Below are positions 11,835 through 22,745 of a DNA stretch of 64,000 nt, one piece after another. This stretch comes from Dermatemys mawii (Eukaryota > Chordata > Testudines > Dermatemydidae): NCBI GenBank assembly GCA_007922305.1, contig ML677333.1, positions 14,506,547 to 14,570,546 of the forward strand, given 5' to 3'. The first letter of the stretch is position 1; each line of letters begins with the position of its first letter. The notes under the pieces are model-generated. The model had not been told where the DNA came from, did no database searches, and saw only the letters and a list, made by a program, of their open reading frames with translations. Position numbers and translations under genes: made by a program.

Positions 11835-12143
11835 CAGTAGACTCTCGATTATCCAGGATGGTAGGGAAAAAATTAATTCTGGTTAATAAAATCCTGGATA
11901 ATCACCATCCATAGGAAATATGGGGAAGTGGGGGCGTTGGTTCACCAGCCACCCTGCACCGGGAGGAGGAGATGTTGATTTACTGGCTGCCCTGCACCCT
12001 GGTGGGTTGTTTGTTTTTTTTGGGTTGGGGCAGCAACAAAGCCAGAGCCGGCCCTGCGAGTTATGCGTATTTTTTTTTTTTTTTGACATCCTGGTTAATA
12101 CACATCCTGGTTAACTCAATCCTGGATAATCTAGAGTCTACTG
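11835..12143. mobile_element. Tigger-type MITE, 309 bp, inside CR1
   Basis: The inverted ends CAGTAGACTCTCGATTATCC and GGATAATCTAGAGTCTACTG are flanked by TA on both sides. An internal repeat of the end sequence (CATCCTGGTTAATACACATCC) lies near 12090-12130. CR1 text resumes immediately to the right. Confidence 0.82.
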
Positions 12144-12356
12144 TAGAGCAAAGAACAGAATTATCAGATACATAGATGAACATGATTTGTTGGGGAAAGA
12201 GTCAACATGCTTTTTTTTTAAAAGGGAAATCATGCCTCACCAATATACTAGAATTTCTGGGGTGTCAACAAGCAAGTGCAGAAGGGAGATCTAGTGGGTA
12301 CAGTATACTTACATTTTTAGGAATCAGAGGGGTAGCCGTGTTAGTCTGGAAAAGCA

Positions 12357-12583
12357 GAAGTGACAAAGAGTCCTGTGGCACCTTAAAGACTAACTAAAGT
12401 TTTAGAGCATAAGCTTTCGTGGGCTAGTACCCACTTCGTCGGATGCATGCAGTGGAAGTATCCAGGGGCAGGTATAAATAGGTAGGCAAGAACCAGGTGG
12501 GAGATAACAGGGTTAGTCCAGTGAGGCTGAACCAGCTTGTTATCTCTAATCAGGGAGGGTGAGATGTTCCTCTAGCAGCTGAA
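12357..12583. repeat. PLE left inverted repeat (227 bp)
   Basis: Reverse complement of 14479-14705, with four mismatches counted by eye, all in the inner third. It carries on its minus strand the same hammerhead-like core as the right arm. Confidence 0.9.
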
Positions 12584-14512
12584 CATCGCCTGCCCCACAA
12601 CCTAAGTCGAGCAGAACGCAATGCTATCCACAGCCTCAGAAACAACCCTGACATCATAATCAAAGAGGCTGATAAAGGAGGTGCTGTTGTCATCATAGAC
12701 AGGTCTGACTACCAAAAGGAGGCTACCAGACAACTCTCCAACATCAATTTCTACAGGCCACTTCCCTCAGATCCCACTGAAGAATACACTAAGAAACTGC
12801 ACCGTCTACTCAGGACACTCCCTACACTAACACAGGAACAAATTAACATACCCTTAGAGCCCTGACCAGGGTTATTCTATCTTTTACCCAAGATCCACAA
12901 ACCTGGAAATCCTGGACTCCCCATCATCTCAGGCATTGGCACTCTCACTGAAGGACTGTCTGGATATGTGGACACTGTACTCAGACCCTACGCCACCAGC
13001 ACTCCCAGCTATCTCCGTGACACCACCGACTTCCTGAGAAAACTACAATGCATTGGTGACCTTCCAGAAAACACCATCCTAGCCACCATGGATGTAGAGG
13101 CTCTCTACACAAACATCCCACACAAAGATGGAATACAAGCTGTCAGGAATAGTATCCCTGATGATGCCACAGCACAAGTGGTTGCTAAACTCTGTGACTT
13201 TATCCTCACACACAATTATTTCAAATTTGGTGACAATATATACCTCCAGACCAGTGGCACCGCTATGGGCACCCGCATGGCCCCACAGTATGCCAACATC
13301 TTTATGGCTGACCTGGAACAACACTTCCTCAACTCTCGTTCACTCACGCCCTTCCTCTATCTACGCTACACTGATGACATCTTCATCATCTGGACTCATG
13401 GGAAAGAAACTCTGGAAGAATTCCACCATGATTTCAACAGCTTCCACCCCACCATCCACCTCAGCCTGAACCAGTCTACATGGGAGGTCCACTTCCTGGA
13501 CACCACGGTGCAAATTAATGACGGCCACATCAACACCACCCTATACCGAAAACCTACCGACAGCTATGCCTACCTTCATGCCACCAGCTTCCATCCCGGG
13601 CACACCACACGATCCATTGTTTACAGCCAAGCACTGAGGTACAATCGTATTTGCTCCAACCCCTCAGACAGAGACCAACACCTACGACATCTCCACCAAG
13701 CTTTCTCAAAACTACAATACCCGCACAAGGAAATAAGGACACAGATCAACAGAGCCAGACATGTACCCAGAAGCCTGCTGCTGCAAGACAAGCCCAAGAA
13801 AGAAAACAACAGAACACCACTGGCCATCACCTACAGTTCTCAGTTAAAGCCTCTCCAACGCATCGTCAGGGATCTACAACCCATCCTGGACAACAATCCC
13901 TCACTTTCACAGGCCTTGGGAGGCAGACCAGTCCTGGCCTACAGACAACCTGCCAACCTCAAGCATATTCTCACCAGCAACAGCACACCGCGCCATAATA
14001 ACTCTAACTCAGGAACCAATCCATGCAACAAACCTCGATGCCAACTCTGCCCACACATCTACACCAGCAACACCATCACAGGACCAAACCAGATCAGCCA
14101 CACCATTACTGGTTCATTCACCTGCACATCTACCAATGTAATATACGCCATTATGTGCCAGCAATGTCCCGCTGCTATGTACATCGGCCAAACTGGACAG
14201 TCCCTACGAAAAAGGATAAATGGACACAAATCGGATATCAGGAATGGCAATATACAAAAACCTGTAGGAGAGCACTTCAACCTCACTGGACACACTATAG
14301 AAGATTTAAAGGTCAGCATTTTGCAGCAAAAAAACTTCAAGACCAGAGTACAAAAAGAGACTGCAGAGCTGCAATTCATTTGCAAATTTGATACTATCAA
14401 TCAAGGATTGAACAAAGATTACGAATGGCTAGCTAACTACAAAAGCAGCTTCTCTTCTCTCGCTATTCACACCTCCAATTCAGCTGCTAGAGGAACATCT
14501 CACCCTCCCTGA
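12563..14512 (+). pseudogene. PLE reverse transcriptase + GIY-YIG endonuclease, one in-frame stop, N-terminus missing
   Basis: PLEs encode a telomerase-like reverse transcriptase fused to a GIY-YIG nuclease for target-primed insertion. The frame is continuous from 12563 to the TGA at 14510-14512 except for TGA at 12863. That stop lies just before PGLFYLLPKIHKPGN and probably derives from CGA. Numbering from the GTG at 12968: motif A, MDVEALYTNIPH (41-52); motif B region, GTAMGTRMAPQYAN (97-110); catalytic YTDD (134-137); HFLDTTV (175-181). A Cys cluster CNKPRCQLC lies at 353-361. The GIY-YIG domain has VIY (391-393), YIG (405-407), RKRINGH (414-420) and GEHF (434-437). Upstream, ADKGGAVVIIDRSDY is the conserved region before the palm. 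No ATG or N-terminal region exists because the left inverted repeat begins directly before it. The C-terminus runs into the right inverted repeat. The open state suggests a fairly recent insertion. Confidence 0.9.
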
Positions 14513-14705
14513 CTAGAGAGAACAAGCTGGTTCATCCTCATTGGACTAACCCTGTTATCTCCCACCTGGTTCTTGCCTACCTATTTATACCTGCCCCTGG
14601 ATACTTCCACTGCATGCATCCGACGAAGTGGGTACTAGCCCACGAAAGCTTATGCTCTAAAACTTTAGTTAGTCTTTAAGGTGCCACAGGACTCTTTGTC
14701 ACTTC
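14479..14705. repeat. PLE right inverted repeat (227 bp)
   Basis: Partner of 12357-12583. It overlaps the last codons of the PLE reading frame and ends at the target duplication. Confidence 0.9.
14620..14657 (+). ncRNA. Hammerhead-ribozyme-like core in the PLE terminus
   Basis: The order is CCGACGA, then A, then stem GUGGG/CCCAC with a short loop, then GAAA, then a minimal hairpin AGC-UUAU-GCU followed by C. This parallels the hammerhead order CUGANGA, stem II, GAAA, stem III, UH. This copy has C for the invariant U of CUGANGA; the copies at 8298-8335 (minus) and 57563-57600 (minus) read CTGATGA. One unpaired A between CUGANGA and stem II is unusual, and I could not see a convincing stem I. 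Hammerhead motifs have been reported in Penelope-like elements; activity here is unproven. Confidence 0.45.
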
Positions 14706-15782
14706 TTACATTTTTAGAACACCTTTGACAAGTTCCCTTACTAAAGGCTCTCAAGCAAAATAGGCTGTCATGGGATAAGAAGGAAGGTCCTCACAGGGAT
14801 TACTAACTGATTAAAAGATAGGAAACAGAGTAGAAATAAATGGTCAGTTTTCAGAATGGAGAGAGGTAAATAGTGGTGTCCCCCAGGGGTCTGTACTGGG
14901 ACCAGTCCTATTCAACATATTCATAAATGATCTGGGAAAAGGAGTGAACAGAAAGGTGGCAAAATCTGAAGATTATACAAAATTACTCAAGATAGTTAAG
15001 TCAGACTGCGAAGAGCTACAGAAGGATCCCTCAAAACTGGGAGGCTGAATTTCATCTGCCATTTTGTTGGCCAATGCTGATAAATGCAAAATAATCCACA
15101 CTGGAAAACATAATCCCAACTATTCATATAAAATGATGGGGTATACATTAGCTGTTACCATTCAGGAAAGAGATCCTGAAGTCATTTATGGATAGTTCTC
15201 TGAAAACATCCACTCAATGTGCAGTGGCAGTCAAAAAAGCTAATAGAATGTCAGGAATCATTAAGAAAAGGATAGATAAGACAGAAAATATCATATTTTA
15301 GCTATATAAATCCATGGTACACTCACAACTTGAATACTGCATGCAGATGGGGTTGCTCCATCTCAAAAAAGATACATTGGAATTGGAAAAGGTTCAGAAA
15401 AGAGCAACAAAAATGATCGGGGTATGGAACAGCTTCCATATAAAAAGAGATTAATAAAACTGGGACTTTTCAGCTTGGAAAAGAGACCACTAAGGGGGAA
15501 TATGATAGAGATCTACAAAATCATGACTGGTGTGGAGAAAGTAAATAAGAGTGCTATTTACTCCTTCTTGTAACACAAGAACAATTGACCACCAAATGAA
15601 ATTAATAGGTTTAAAAGAAACATAAGGAAGTATTTCTTCACTCGGTGCACAGTCAACCTGTGGAACTCATTGCCAGAGGATGTATTGAAGGCCAAAACTA
15701 AAACTGGGTTCCAAAAAGAATGAGATATTCATGGAGGACAGGTCCATCAGTGGCTCTTAGCCAGGATGGGCAGGGATGGTGT

Positions 15783-15946
15783 CACTGTTCCCTCTAAGCT
15801 GTGCGCGTGTGCGCATGCACACAAATCCTAAACCTTGCGCATATGGCGAAACACCCAGCACACAAGAATTTGCACAGAAGCACAAAAGTTTGCACAGAAG
15901 AAATTTTTTTGCATACACAGCCTGTCAAAAATTAGAGGGAACGTTG
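15783..15946. mobile_element. hAT-type MITE, 164 bp, with exact 8-bp duplication
   Basis: The ends CACTGTTCCCTCTAA and TTAGAGGGAACGTTG are inverted repeats. GATGGTGT flanks both sides (15775-15782 and 15947-15954). CR1 text is uninterrupted once the insert is removed. Confidence 0.88.
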
Positions 15947-16139
15947 GATGGTGTCTCTAGCTTCTATTTAGCAGAAGCTGGGAATGGGCAACAGGGGATG
16001 GATTGCTTGATGATTATCTGCAGTTCATTCCTTCTGAAGCACCTGGCATTGGCAACTGTTGGAAGACAGGACAGTGAGCTAGATGTATCTTTGGTCTGAC
16101 CCAGTATGGCCATTCTTATGAAAAACCAATATCACAACT

Positions 16140-16672
16140 TGTAGGTTCCCTGCTGTGAAACTGAGTCTCTAGGGCTCAGGCGGCCAGCCCCAAGGCAGGG
16201 AGAGGGCTCCTGCTGTGAGCTTCACTGCTGGGACTGACAGCCAGGAGCCCCGCTGATGCCTTCCAGTGAGGAACTGGGGCAGGGAGAAAGAGTCCAAGAC
16301 TACCCACCTCCCGATGAGCAGGGAGGAGAGCTCAAGCCCCGGCAACTGCCACACTTGGGCTCTCCTTCCTCCTAAATCCCTCACCGGGAAGCAGCAGAAA
16401 GGATCTGAGTTACCAGTCCCGGTGGCAGTGCTCTGGGCTGTCCACCAATAGGTGATGTAAGTAATGCAATGTCTATACAGACATTGTGTCGCCCCTAAAT
16501 ACATCGACCTAAGGGCTATGCCGTTCCCAGAATAGGAGTTATGAGGTCGATGTAGTTCATGACTTACATCAGCAGAAGCATCATTCTATTGTAGACACTT
16601 ACATATTTAGGTCAACATAAATTGCTTTATGTTTACCTATCTCTATATTGTAGACCAGACCAAAATCTACTA
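16140..16672. mobile_element. Probable right segment of the hAT-type MITE split by CR1
   Basis: The text CTGGGACTGACAGCCAGGAG, ATACATCGACCTAAGG and the terminal CTATATTGTAGACCAGACC matches the family seen at 8130-8251 and 10063-10424. The terminus is an imperfect inverse of 8130-8175. The open frames 16169-16504 and 16266-16451 lie inside it and are not genes. Confidence 0.5.
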
Positions 16673-17219
16673 GTCTGGATAAAAAGGACCAGCACCGGCC
16701 TCCAAGGCCACACTCCTATTTAATTTATATTGCCACATCTCCATTACTCTGCCAACAGGTCAACTTCTGTCTGCGAAATAAAATAATTTTGCAATATACA
16801 CACCAGATAAAGTCTGGCCAATTCCATCCTCAACCTCTCACTCTGAATAAATGAAATGTAGCCTCCTCACTGCCCTCTTCTATACCTTGAGGATGAGAAG
16901 CTGCTATTCTACCCCTTTTCATCTCCTTCCCCTATCACTATACTTTCTCTCTCTCTCCCTTCCCTATCTCCCTCACTCCTTCCCTCTCACACAAACTCTC
17001 CCCATGCACTCACTTTCTCCCTCCATGTTCCACCACCGTCTCCTGGCCCTTGCACAACTCCCAAATTTTCCCTCCCTTTCCAGTATAGTTTCCTTTGCAT
17101 TTTCCCTGTGACCCCTATTATCCCATAATCCCTCAGCCTTCCTTCTGTATCTGAAGTTTCACTCTCCTTCAAGCACTCTCCTTGAATGCTAATTCCCCTG
17201 CATACCCTTCAATCCCTCA
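16673..17219. other. Pyrimidine-rich intronic DNA, no gene
   Basis: Positions 16900-17110 are strongly C/T-rich on the plus strand, which yields long stop-free frames without coding signal. Nothing else was recognised. Confidence 0.5.
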
Positions 17220-17895
17220 TCCAGAAAAAGGGTTAAAACAGCCCTGGGAAGGTTGTGGCTGGGGGCAAGCTGTTCCCAGGCCAAGTAGGGAAAATCTGCA
17301 TTGATTGGGAGGCAGGCTCAGCTGGGTGCCACGCCCCAAACAGACCCAGCTGGCTATATAAAGGCAGGGAAGCTAGGAGTAAATAGAGATAGAGTCTCCC
17401 TCTCTAATTGAAGAGCAGACTGGCCTGGCTGCTGGAAACTTGACAGGGTACCTACAGGAGAGCAGTGCTGGAACAAGGCAATAGGAGCTGGGGGAGCTCT
17501 GGCCTGGAAACCCCCAGGCTGCAGGGCCTAGGGGATGGCCCAACAAAGGGTACTGGGATTGCAGGGGGCAGCCCATGCCTGCAGAGACAGCAGGCTAAAC
17601 CCCCCTTGCTGGTGATGAGTGGCAATGACACTGCAATCTGCCCCAGTGAATGGGGGTAAGTGGTGACTGGCAGTTGCCTAGACTGAGGCAAGGTGAGGAT
17701 AGTGGGTGGGGGTTCCTCCAAGGAGGGGAGACCCTGAGATGGGGGGGGTATTGCAGGTGTATAGCACCCCAGAGAAGAGGGCACTGGAGTCTGAGAGGGA
17801 CATGAGGCCAGAGTGCAAGCGGGACTATGGCCTGCAGAGAGTGCTCCAGAGGCTGGATGACTGGCAGGAGGTGCTACAGGGTGAGTTGTGCATAC
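17220..17895 (+). mobile_element. LTR-like / retroelement leader with TATA box
   Basis: This purine-rich, repeat-like stretch contains GGCTATATAAAGGCAGGG (TATA-like, about 17350) and text such as GTGATGAGTGGCAATGACAC and GCCCCAGTGAATGGGGGTAAG. I associate these with a high-copy sauropsid LTR-type retroelement. No gag or pol frame follows. The boundaries and class are uncertain. Confidence 0.4.
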
Positions 17896-18949
17896 TTACA
17901 AGCTCATACTCCCCTGGCCCCCTTATTCTTTTACTTCTAAAATCAAGAAGTGCAATTAAAAATGATTAATCTTAAGGACCCTTGTAACTGTCTCCTAAAA
18001 GTAACTAATTTTTAAATCTGTAATATACAAATATAACAAAAGGTGAACTGTGAGGGCAGGGCCATCTAATTTCCTCACATTTCTGTGGAAGGCTAAACAG
18101 TCAGCTCCCAGCAAATGAATTAAAAACAAAATAAAACACGTCCATAAATTTGGTTCATGTTCAATGACAAAACACTAGTGCAAAGCCTGCATGATAGGTC
18201 AGCAGACATAAAACAACTACAAAATATCCCGATGTAGACTAGGATATCGCTTACAGTGGCCTGGACACAAAATTGCATTATATTCAGCACAGACAATGAC
18301 ACTAGTACTTAAGGTTGAAGGACACTTCTCATCATAAGCCCCTGTTTTCAGTTACTTATAACCTAAGCCATTTGGACTGAAGTTTTTCCATGCTTAGTGT
18401 CTGCCTCAAGCTCAATTTTCTGAGAAAATTTCAGCAAAAATGGGTAATTTATTTCCAAGAAAATGTTTGGGGAAAACACATTGTTTTGCCCATTTTAATA
18501 AAAAGGTTGTGTGGGCAACCTTAAGTCTGGCATTTCTTTAACTTTTGGTTCCAAAGTCAAAGGCACACTGTACTTTTAATGTACTTTCTGAATGGTCCTT
18601 TTATTTGGGGCCTTGTTTCACAGTGCTACATTGCCCACATTCCAAACCTTACAGTGAATGGCTTTTACTTCTCTACTGCTGTCAAACAGTATGTTGTGCT
18701 GTCCCTGCCTAGATTACTACATGCAGTACCTATGTTAATCATGATAATTAAGGCTACTAATGTTTCTAGCATTTGGCACTTGCAGAAGATCAAAACAGGT
18801 GCAACATCAATGACCTCAAAGAAATGGTACCCACTAATTCTGAAGTGGAATTTGGTCCCTTGTATCTATCACTAAAAAGGTAAATGGGGAAAATTAGTAA
18901 ATGAAGAACATCTAGCTGTGTATCAGGGGAAGCTGTTGCAAGTGCACCT
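17896..18949. other. Intronic DNA, nothing recognised
   Basis: AT-rich, with no supported gene or repeat. The frame at 18579-18875 shows no domain I know. Confidence 0.45.
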
Positions 18950-21900
18950 TCACAGCACTTGTCATACTCTGTTTTTCTTTTTTGTAACCCTGTCTATCTG
19001 TCACTCACGTATTGCTCCCACCACTCCCCACTTTTGCATCCTAGCATTTGTCCTTCTTTGGCTCCATTTCTGCATCCTTATTACCAACCTCTCCATTTCC
19101 CACCAGCTCTATCTGCTCTTCTTTCTCCACTAGCCCAAATCCAGATGCCACATCCTCCTCTACCTACTTCTCCTCACTTCAGCTGATATGGTCTAGTCCT
19201 GGCCCTCCTTCCATCCCCACTCTCCATCTCCCACACCTGTTCCTGCCAACACCTCAACCTCTCTCATATCAGCATTCTTAACTTCACACCCAGCTTCCTC
19301 CTTCCCTGCTCCCTCCTCCCCTTTTCTTGATGTCTCTGGAATATTCTCTCCATCTCTAAACGATCACAACCATCCACTATTCATACCTTGCTCTAGCTCT
19401 TGGCTCTCTCAGAGATCTGGGTCCCTTTATCTGACACCGCTCCTATAACTGCTCTCTCTCACACTCCTCAAACTGGATCACACTGTGGTGTGGATATTTA
19501 ACTTCTCTGCTGTTCCTGAAGCATCCAACCCCTTTCTCCTCCTGTGACAGAGTGCAGGGAGTGAGTACCTATTGAAAAGCCAGGAGGCAGGCAGGTGCAA
19601 GCCAACCCGCATCTGAAAGCCCACTCTCCCAGCCTAAGGCAAACAGCTCCTGGACCCAGGAATCAAACAATTACAGGGGACAACTGAGGAGTAACTTAAG
19701 AGTGAGGGTCATAAGTACAAAATCAGGGATACAGAGCAGAACACTGAGCAGAGAACCCCAGACAGCTCCCTCTGCTCCTCAAAAGTGTCTAGGGAGTCAG
19801 CGGATGCCACCCAGAGGAACTCTGCCCAGATATGTGAGCCAAGGGAGGAACGACAATAGGCCCCACAATCACAGAACATCCCCTCATTCAGCATCCTCCT
19901 CCTGGTGTAATAGATGCTTACTTTGGCCAATGCCAAGAGGAGGTTGACGAGGTCTCGTGACTTTAAGGGGTCAGACAGGGTGTGCATGGATAAAGAGGTG
20001 TGAGGGAAGGTGCAGCCACAACCTTCAAAGAAGTGTCTGGAGGAACCAGAATTGAGCCTGCAATCAGATCACTTAGTGCCCCAGGAGAAGCTGATTGCGG
20101 TTAATTATATGATCAGGCTGGTGGGCTGGGTGGGATAAGAACTCAATTGGCCCCATCAGCCAAGGGCTGATAAGAGGCACAGAAAGTAAGTGCAGTGGAA
20201 AAGAGAGAGGGAGGAACAGGGCTAGCTGAGTCTAGTCATACAGCGTCCACAGAATAGGGAAACCTCTGTTCCCCTCAGGTTCTGCCAGGAGGGCCTAAAG
20301 CTTAGTAAATATTGTAAATAGGTGGAAGCTTGAGGGAATGTGGTGATATTGGTGAAGGGGAACTGAAATAAAGTTTCGCTGAGAGCACACTTGGTGGAGT
20401 CAGTGCCATTTCTGAAGGGAAGAGGATAGGGCAGGGATGGACCCACTACACCCCCTCTTCCCACTTTTTCTCTTCTTCTGAACAGCACTGCTTCACATTT
20501 GTGTCTCCTCCATGTTGCAGTCATCCTCTATCCATCCAACTCCACCCCATCAACTTCTCTGTTTGATTTCAATCTTGGCCCTCTCTTCTCACATTCTCCC
20601 ATACTCATCCACAGAGACTTCCATTTCCATGCTGGTGACCCAGTGGACTCCACAACTGCACATTTCCTCATTCTCATCTCTTCATTTCACCTGCAGTCTT
20701 GGTTCAACTCTTCCTCTCACCAAAGGGGCCAATCTCTTAACTTTGGTCTCCACCAAGCAGTGGTCTCTCTTTTCTCTCTATGGCAAGTTTCCCTTATCTG
20801 ACAACCACATGGTCTCTTTCAGCACCACCCATCAGTTCCCCACCCCATCCTCACACTCATACACCAGCACTCTGTTTTTTCCATGACTTCCAGACCATCA
20901 GTGTTGATGACTTCTCACACTCACAGCTCACTCCTCTCAATGTGGTGGTTGATTCTCTCTCTGCTTCACTCTACTCCACCTGTGTCTCTTTTGTCCCTCT
21001 CTTCCAGTGCATGTTTCACCCTTTCAACCCTCTGCCCTGACTCATCCCCAACATCTGCTCCTACTCTAGTGCTCCGAAAAGTTTCTGGCAGAAGTCTTGT
21101 GATCAGGCTGCCTTCCTCTTCTACAAATTCATTCTCTTCTCCTCCAGTTCTGCCACCTTGCTAGCTAAACAATTCTACTCCTCGAAATTAATTGAATCCT
21201 ACACTCACAATCCCAGCCCCCTTGTCACCACCTCTGACTTACTCCTCAAACCCTCCCCTCCTCCTGCTTTCATTTCTCTCTGCGCCAAGGATCTCACCAA
21301 TTATTTCCAAGATAAAACTGGTAAGATATTATGACTTTTTCCCTCAGCTTGCCTTTCTTCTCCCCATGCCATCCGATAACTCCTTCTCTCCTCTCGCCCC
21401 CACCCTCGCCACTTTCCCAGTGATCCCACTCCATAGCCTGATTTCTCTCTATTCTCATATACTCATCCACTTCCTTACTCTTTTTCTGTAAAACCTCTCA
21501 GTCCCCCACAACTTGCCTCTTCAACCACTGCCGATCTCTATTTCATCTCCAAGATCATTGAACATGCTGTCTCAATCGCTGTCTGGAGTGTCTCTCCCCC
21601 AATTCCATCCTAGACTCTCTCCAATCCAGTTTTGACCCTTAAACACCACTGAAACCACCAAGGTCTCTAATGGCCCCTTCCTAGTCAAATGCCAGAACCA
21701 GTATTCCATCCTTAACTTCTTTGACCTGTCAACCACCTTTGAAACAGTCAATTACTATCTTCTTGAAGCCTTGTTCTTACTTGGCTTCTCTGACTCTGTT
21801 CTCTCCTAGCTCTCCCTACCTGCTTCTTCAGCCATGTCTTTCAGAGGATCCTCCTAATCCCCCTCAAACTTTCTGTGGAGGTTCCTCAAAGGCTCTGTCC

Positions 21901-22745
21901 TTGATCCACACCTCTTCTCCCTTGGCAACCTTATCCATGGGCAACCTCGTGTGCAAACACAAATTCAGCTACCCTCTCTGTACTGACAACTCACAGGTCT
22001 ACTTCACTACTCCAGACCGATCTCCAGTACAAATTAATATCTCAGCCTGTCTCTGACATCTCCCTGCAAGTGTCTAGCCATCAGCTCAATTGCAACATAG
22101 ATTAAAAGCTGTGCTTTAGCTTTCCCAATCCTTCCTCACTACTGCCTTTCTCAATTACTCTAGACAACACCATCAGCCTGTCTGTCACTCTGACCTGTAA
22201 CGTGGGCATCATCTTCACCTCAGACTTCTTTTTAGGTCCTCACATCCAGGCCAAATCTTCATTTTATTTTTTTTTGCGTAACACCTCTAAGATGTGGCCT
22301 TTCCTATCCATCTAAACTACTAAAACTCTCATCAAAGCTCTCCTCATCTTGATTTTTAATTACAAAATCCTTTTCTCCAGCCTTGACAAATGCAATCTTG
22401 CCCTACTCACATCTATTCAGAGTGCTACTACAAAGATCATTTTTCTAGCCCCATCACTTTGACCATGTTACCCCTCTTTATCACATCAAACAGAAGCTAT
22501 TTGTCTTCATTTTCAACTCTCATCCCCACCCTATCATCCCTCACTCACTTTTGAAATGTCACCTCTTGTTGACTCATTTCCTTGGATTCCCCTATCTGTT
22601 TGTATCTATCTGCTGTTTCCCGTTTTACACTTAGATTGTAAGCTCTTTGGGGCAGCAACTGACTTTGTTCTGCGTTTATACAGTGGATAGCACAATGGAG
22701 TCCTTTTCCATGACTAGGGCTCCCATTAATACTGCCACTAATAAT
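18950..22745 (+). mobile_element. Old LINE of the L2/L3/CR1 group, split by an LTR-like insert
   Basis: A long C/T-rich plus-strand region yields broken frames that follow LINE ORF2 order. Fragments read like reverse transcriptase (an FDLSTAFETVNYYLLEALF-like stretch near 21720-21780) and the C-terminal region (DNTISLSVTLTCNVGIIFTS near 22165-22225, then KTLIKALLI). The 3' end contains TTAGATTGTAAGCTCTTTGG and TAGCACAATGGAGTCC, a typical LINE tail of this group. Many stops and shifts; inactive. Confidence 0.6.
19543..20450 (+). mobile_element. Solo-LTR-like element (TG...CA, about 908 bp)
   Basis: It begins TGTGACAGAGTGCAGGG and ends CCCACTACA, interrupting the C/T-rich LINE sequence on both sides. 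An AATAAA signal lies at 20367-20372 near the right end. Flanks are C-rich (CCTCC and CCCCC), so a short target duplication is possible but not informative. No internal coding region is present. Confidence 0.55.

Larger units (their letters stand above)
12321..14704 (+). mobile_element. Penelope-like retroelement with inverted termini and 13-bp target duplication
   Basis: The element is 2384 bp, inserted in CR1, and flanked by CTTACATTTTTAG at 12308-12320 and 14705-14717. A 36-bp one-sided tail (12321-12356, GGGGTAGCCGTGTTAGTCTG) precedes inverted repeats at 12357-12583 and 14479-14705. The outermost base of the right repeat coincides with the first base of the duplication. The two arms differ at only four positions by my count. 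Between them lies the reverse transcriptase/GIY-YIG reading frame, so this copy carries both enzymatic domains but lacks the N-terminal coding part. Confidence 0.92.
10425..16125 (+). mobile_element. Long degenerate CR1 LINE carrying four nested insertions
   Basis: CR1 ORF2 text runs in order across the interval. Endonuclease-domain text lies at 10425-10740 (GGGCATTTCAACTATCCCCA). It resumes at 11154-11832 (CTTGATTTAGTTCTACGTGG, TAGTGACCATAATATAATTA), then 12146-12307. Reverse transcriptase and C-terminal text lies at 14718-15782 (GGTGTCCCCCAGGGGTCTGT), and the 3' part at 15955-16125 ends CAGTATGGCCATTCTTATG. CR1 elements are non-LTR retrotransposons encoding an endonuclease and reverse transcriptase. 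Frameshifts and stops are frequent, so the copy is inactive. Confidence 0.88.

Noticed and set aside
13079..14400. Other frames overlapping the PLE reading frame (for example 13651-13998 and 14059-14400)
   Set aside because: Shadows of the reverse transcriptase/endonuclease frame in other phases or on the other strand.
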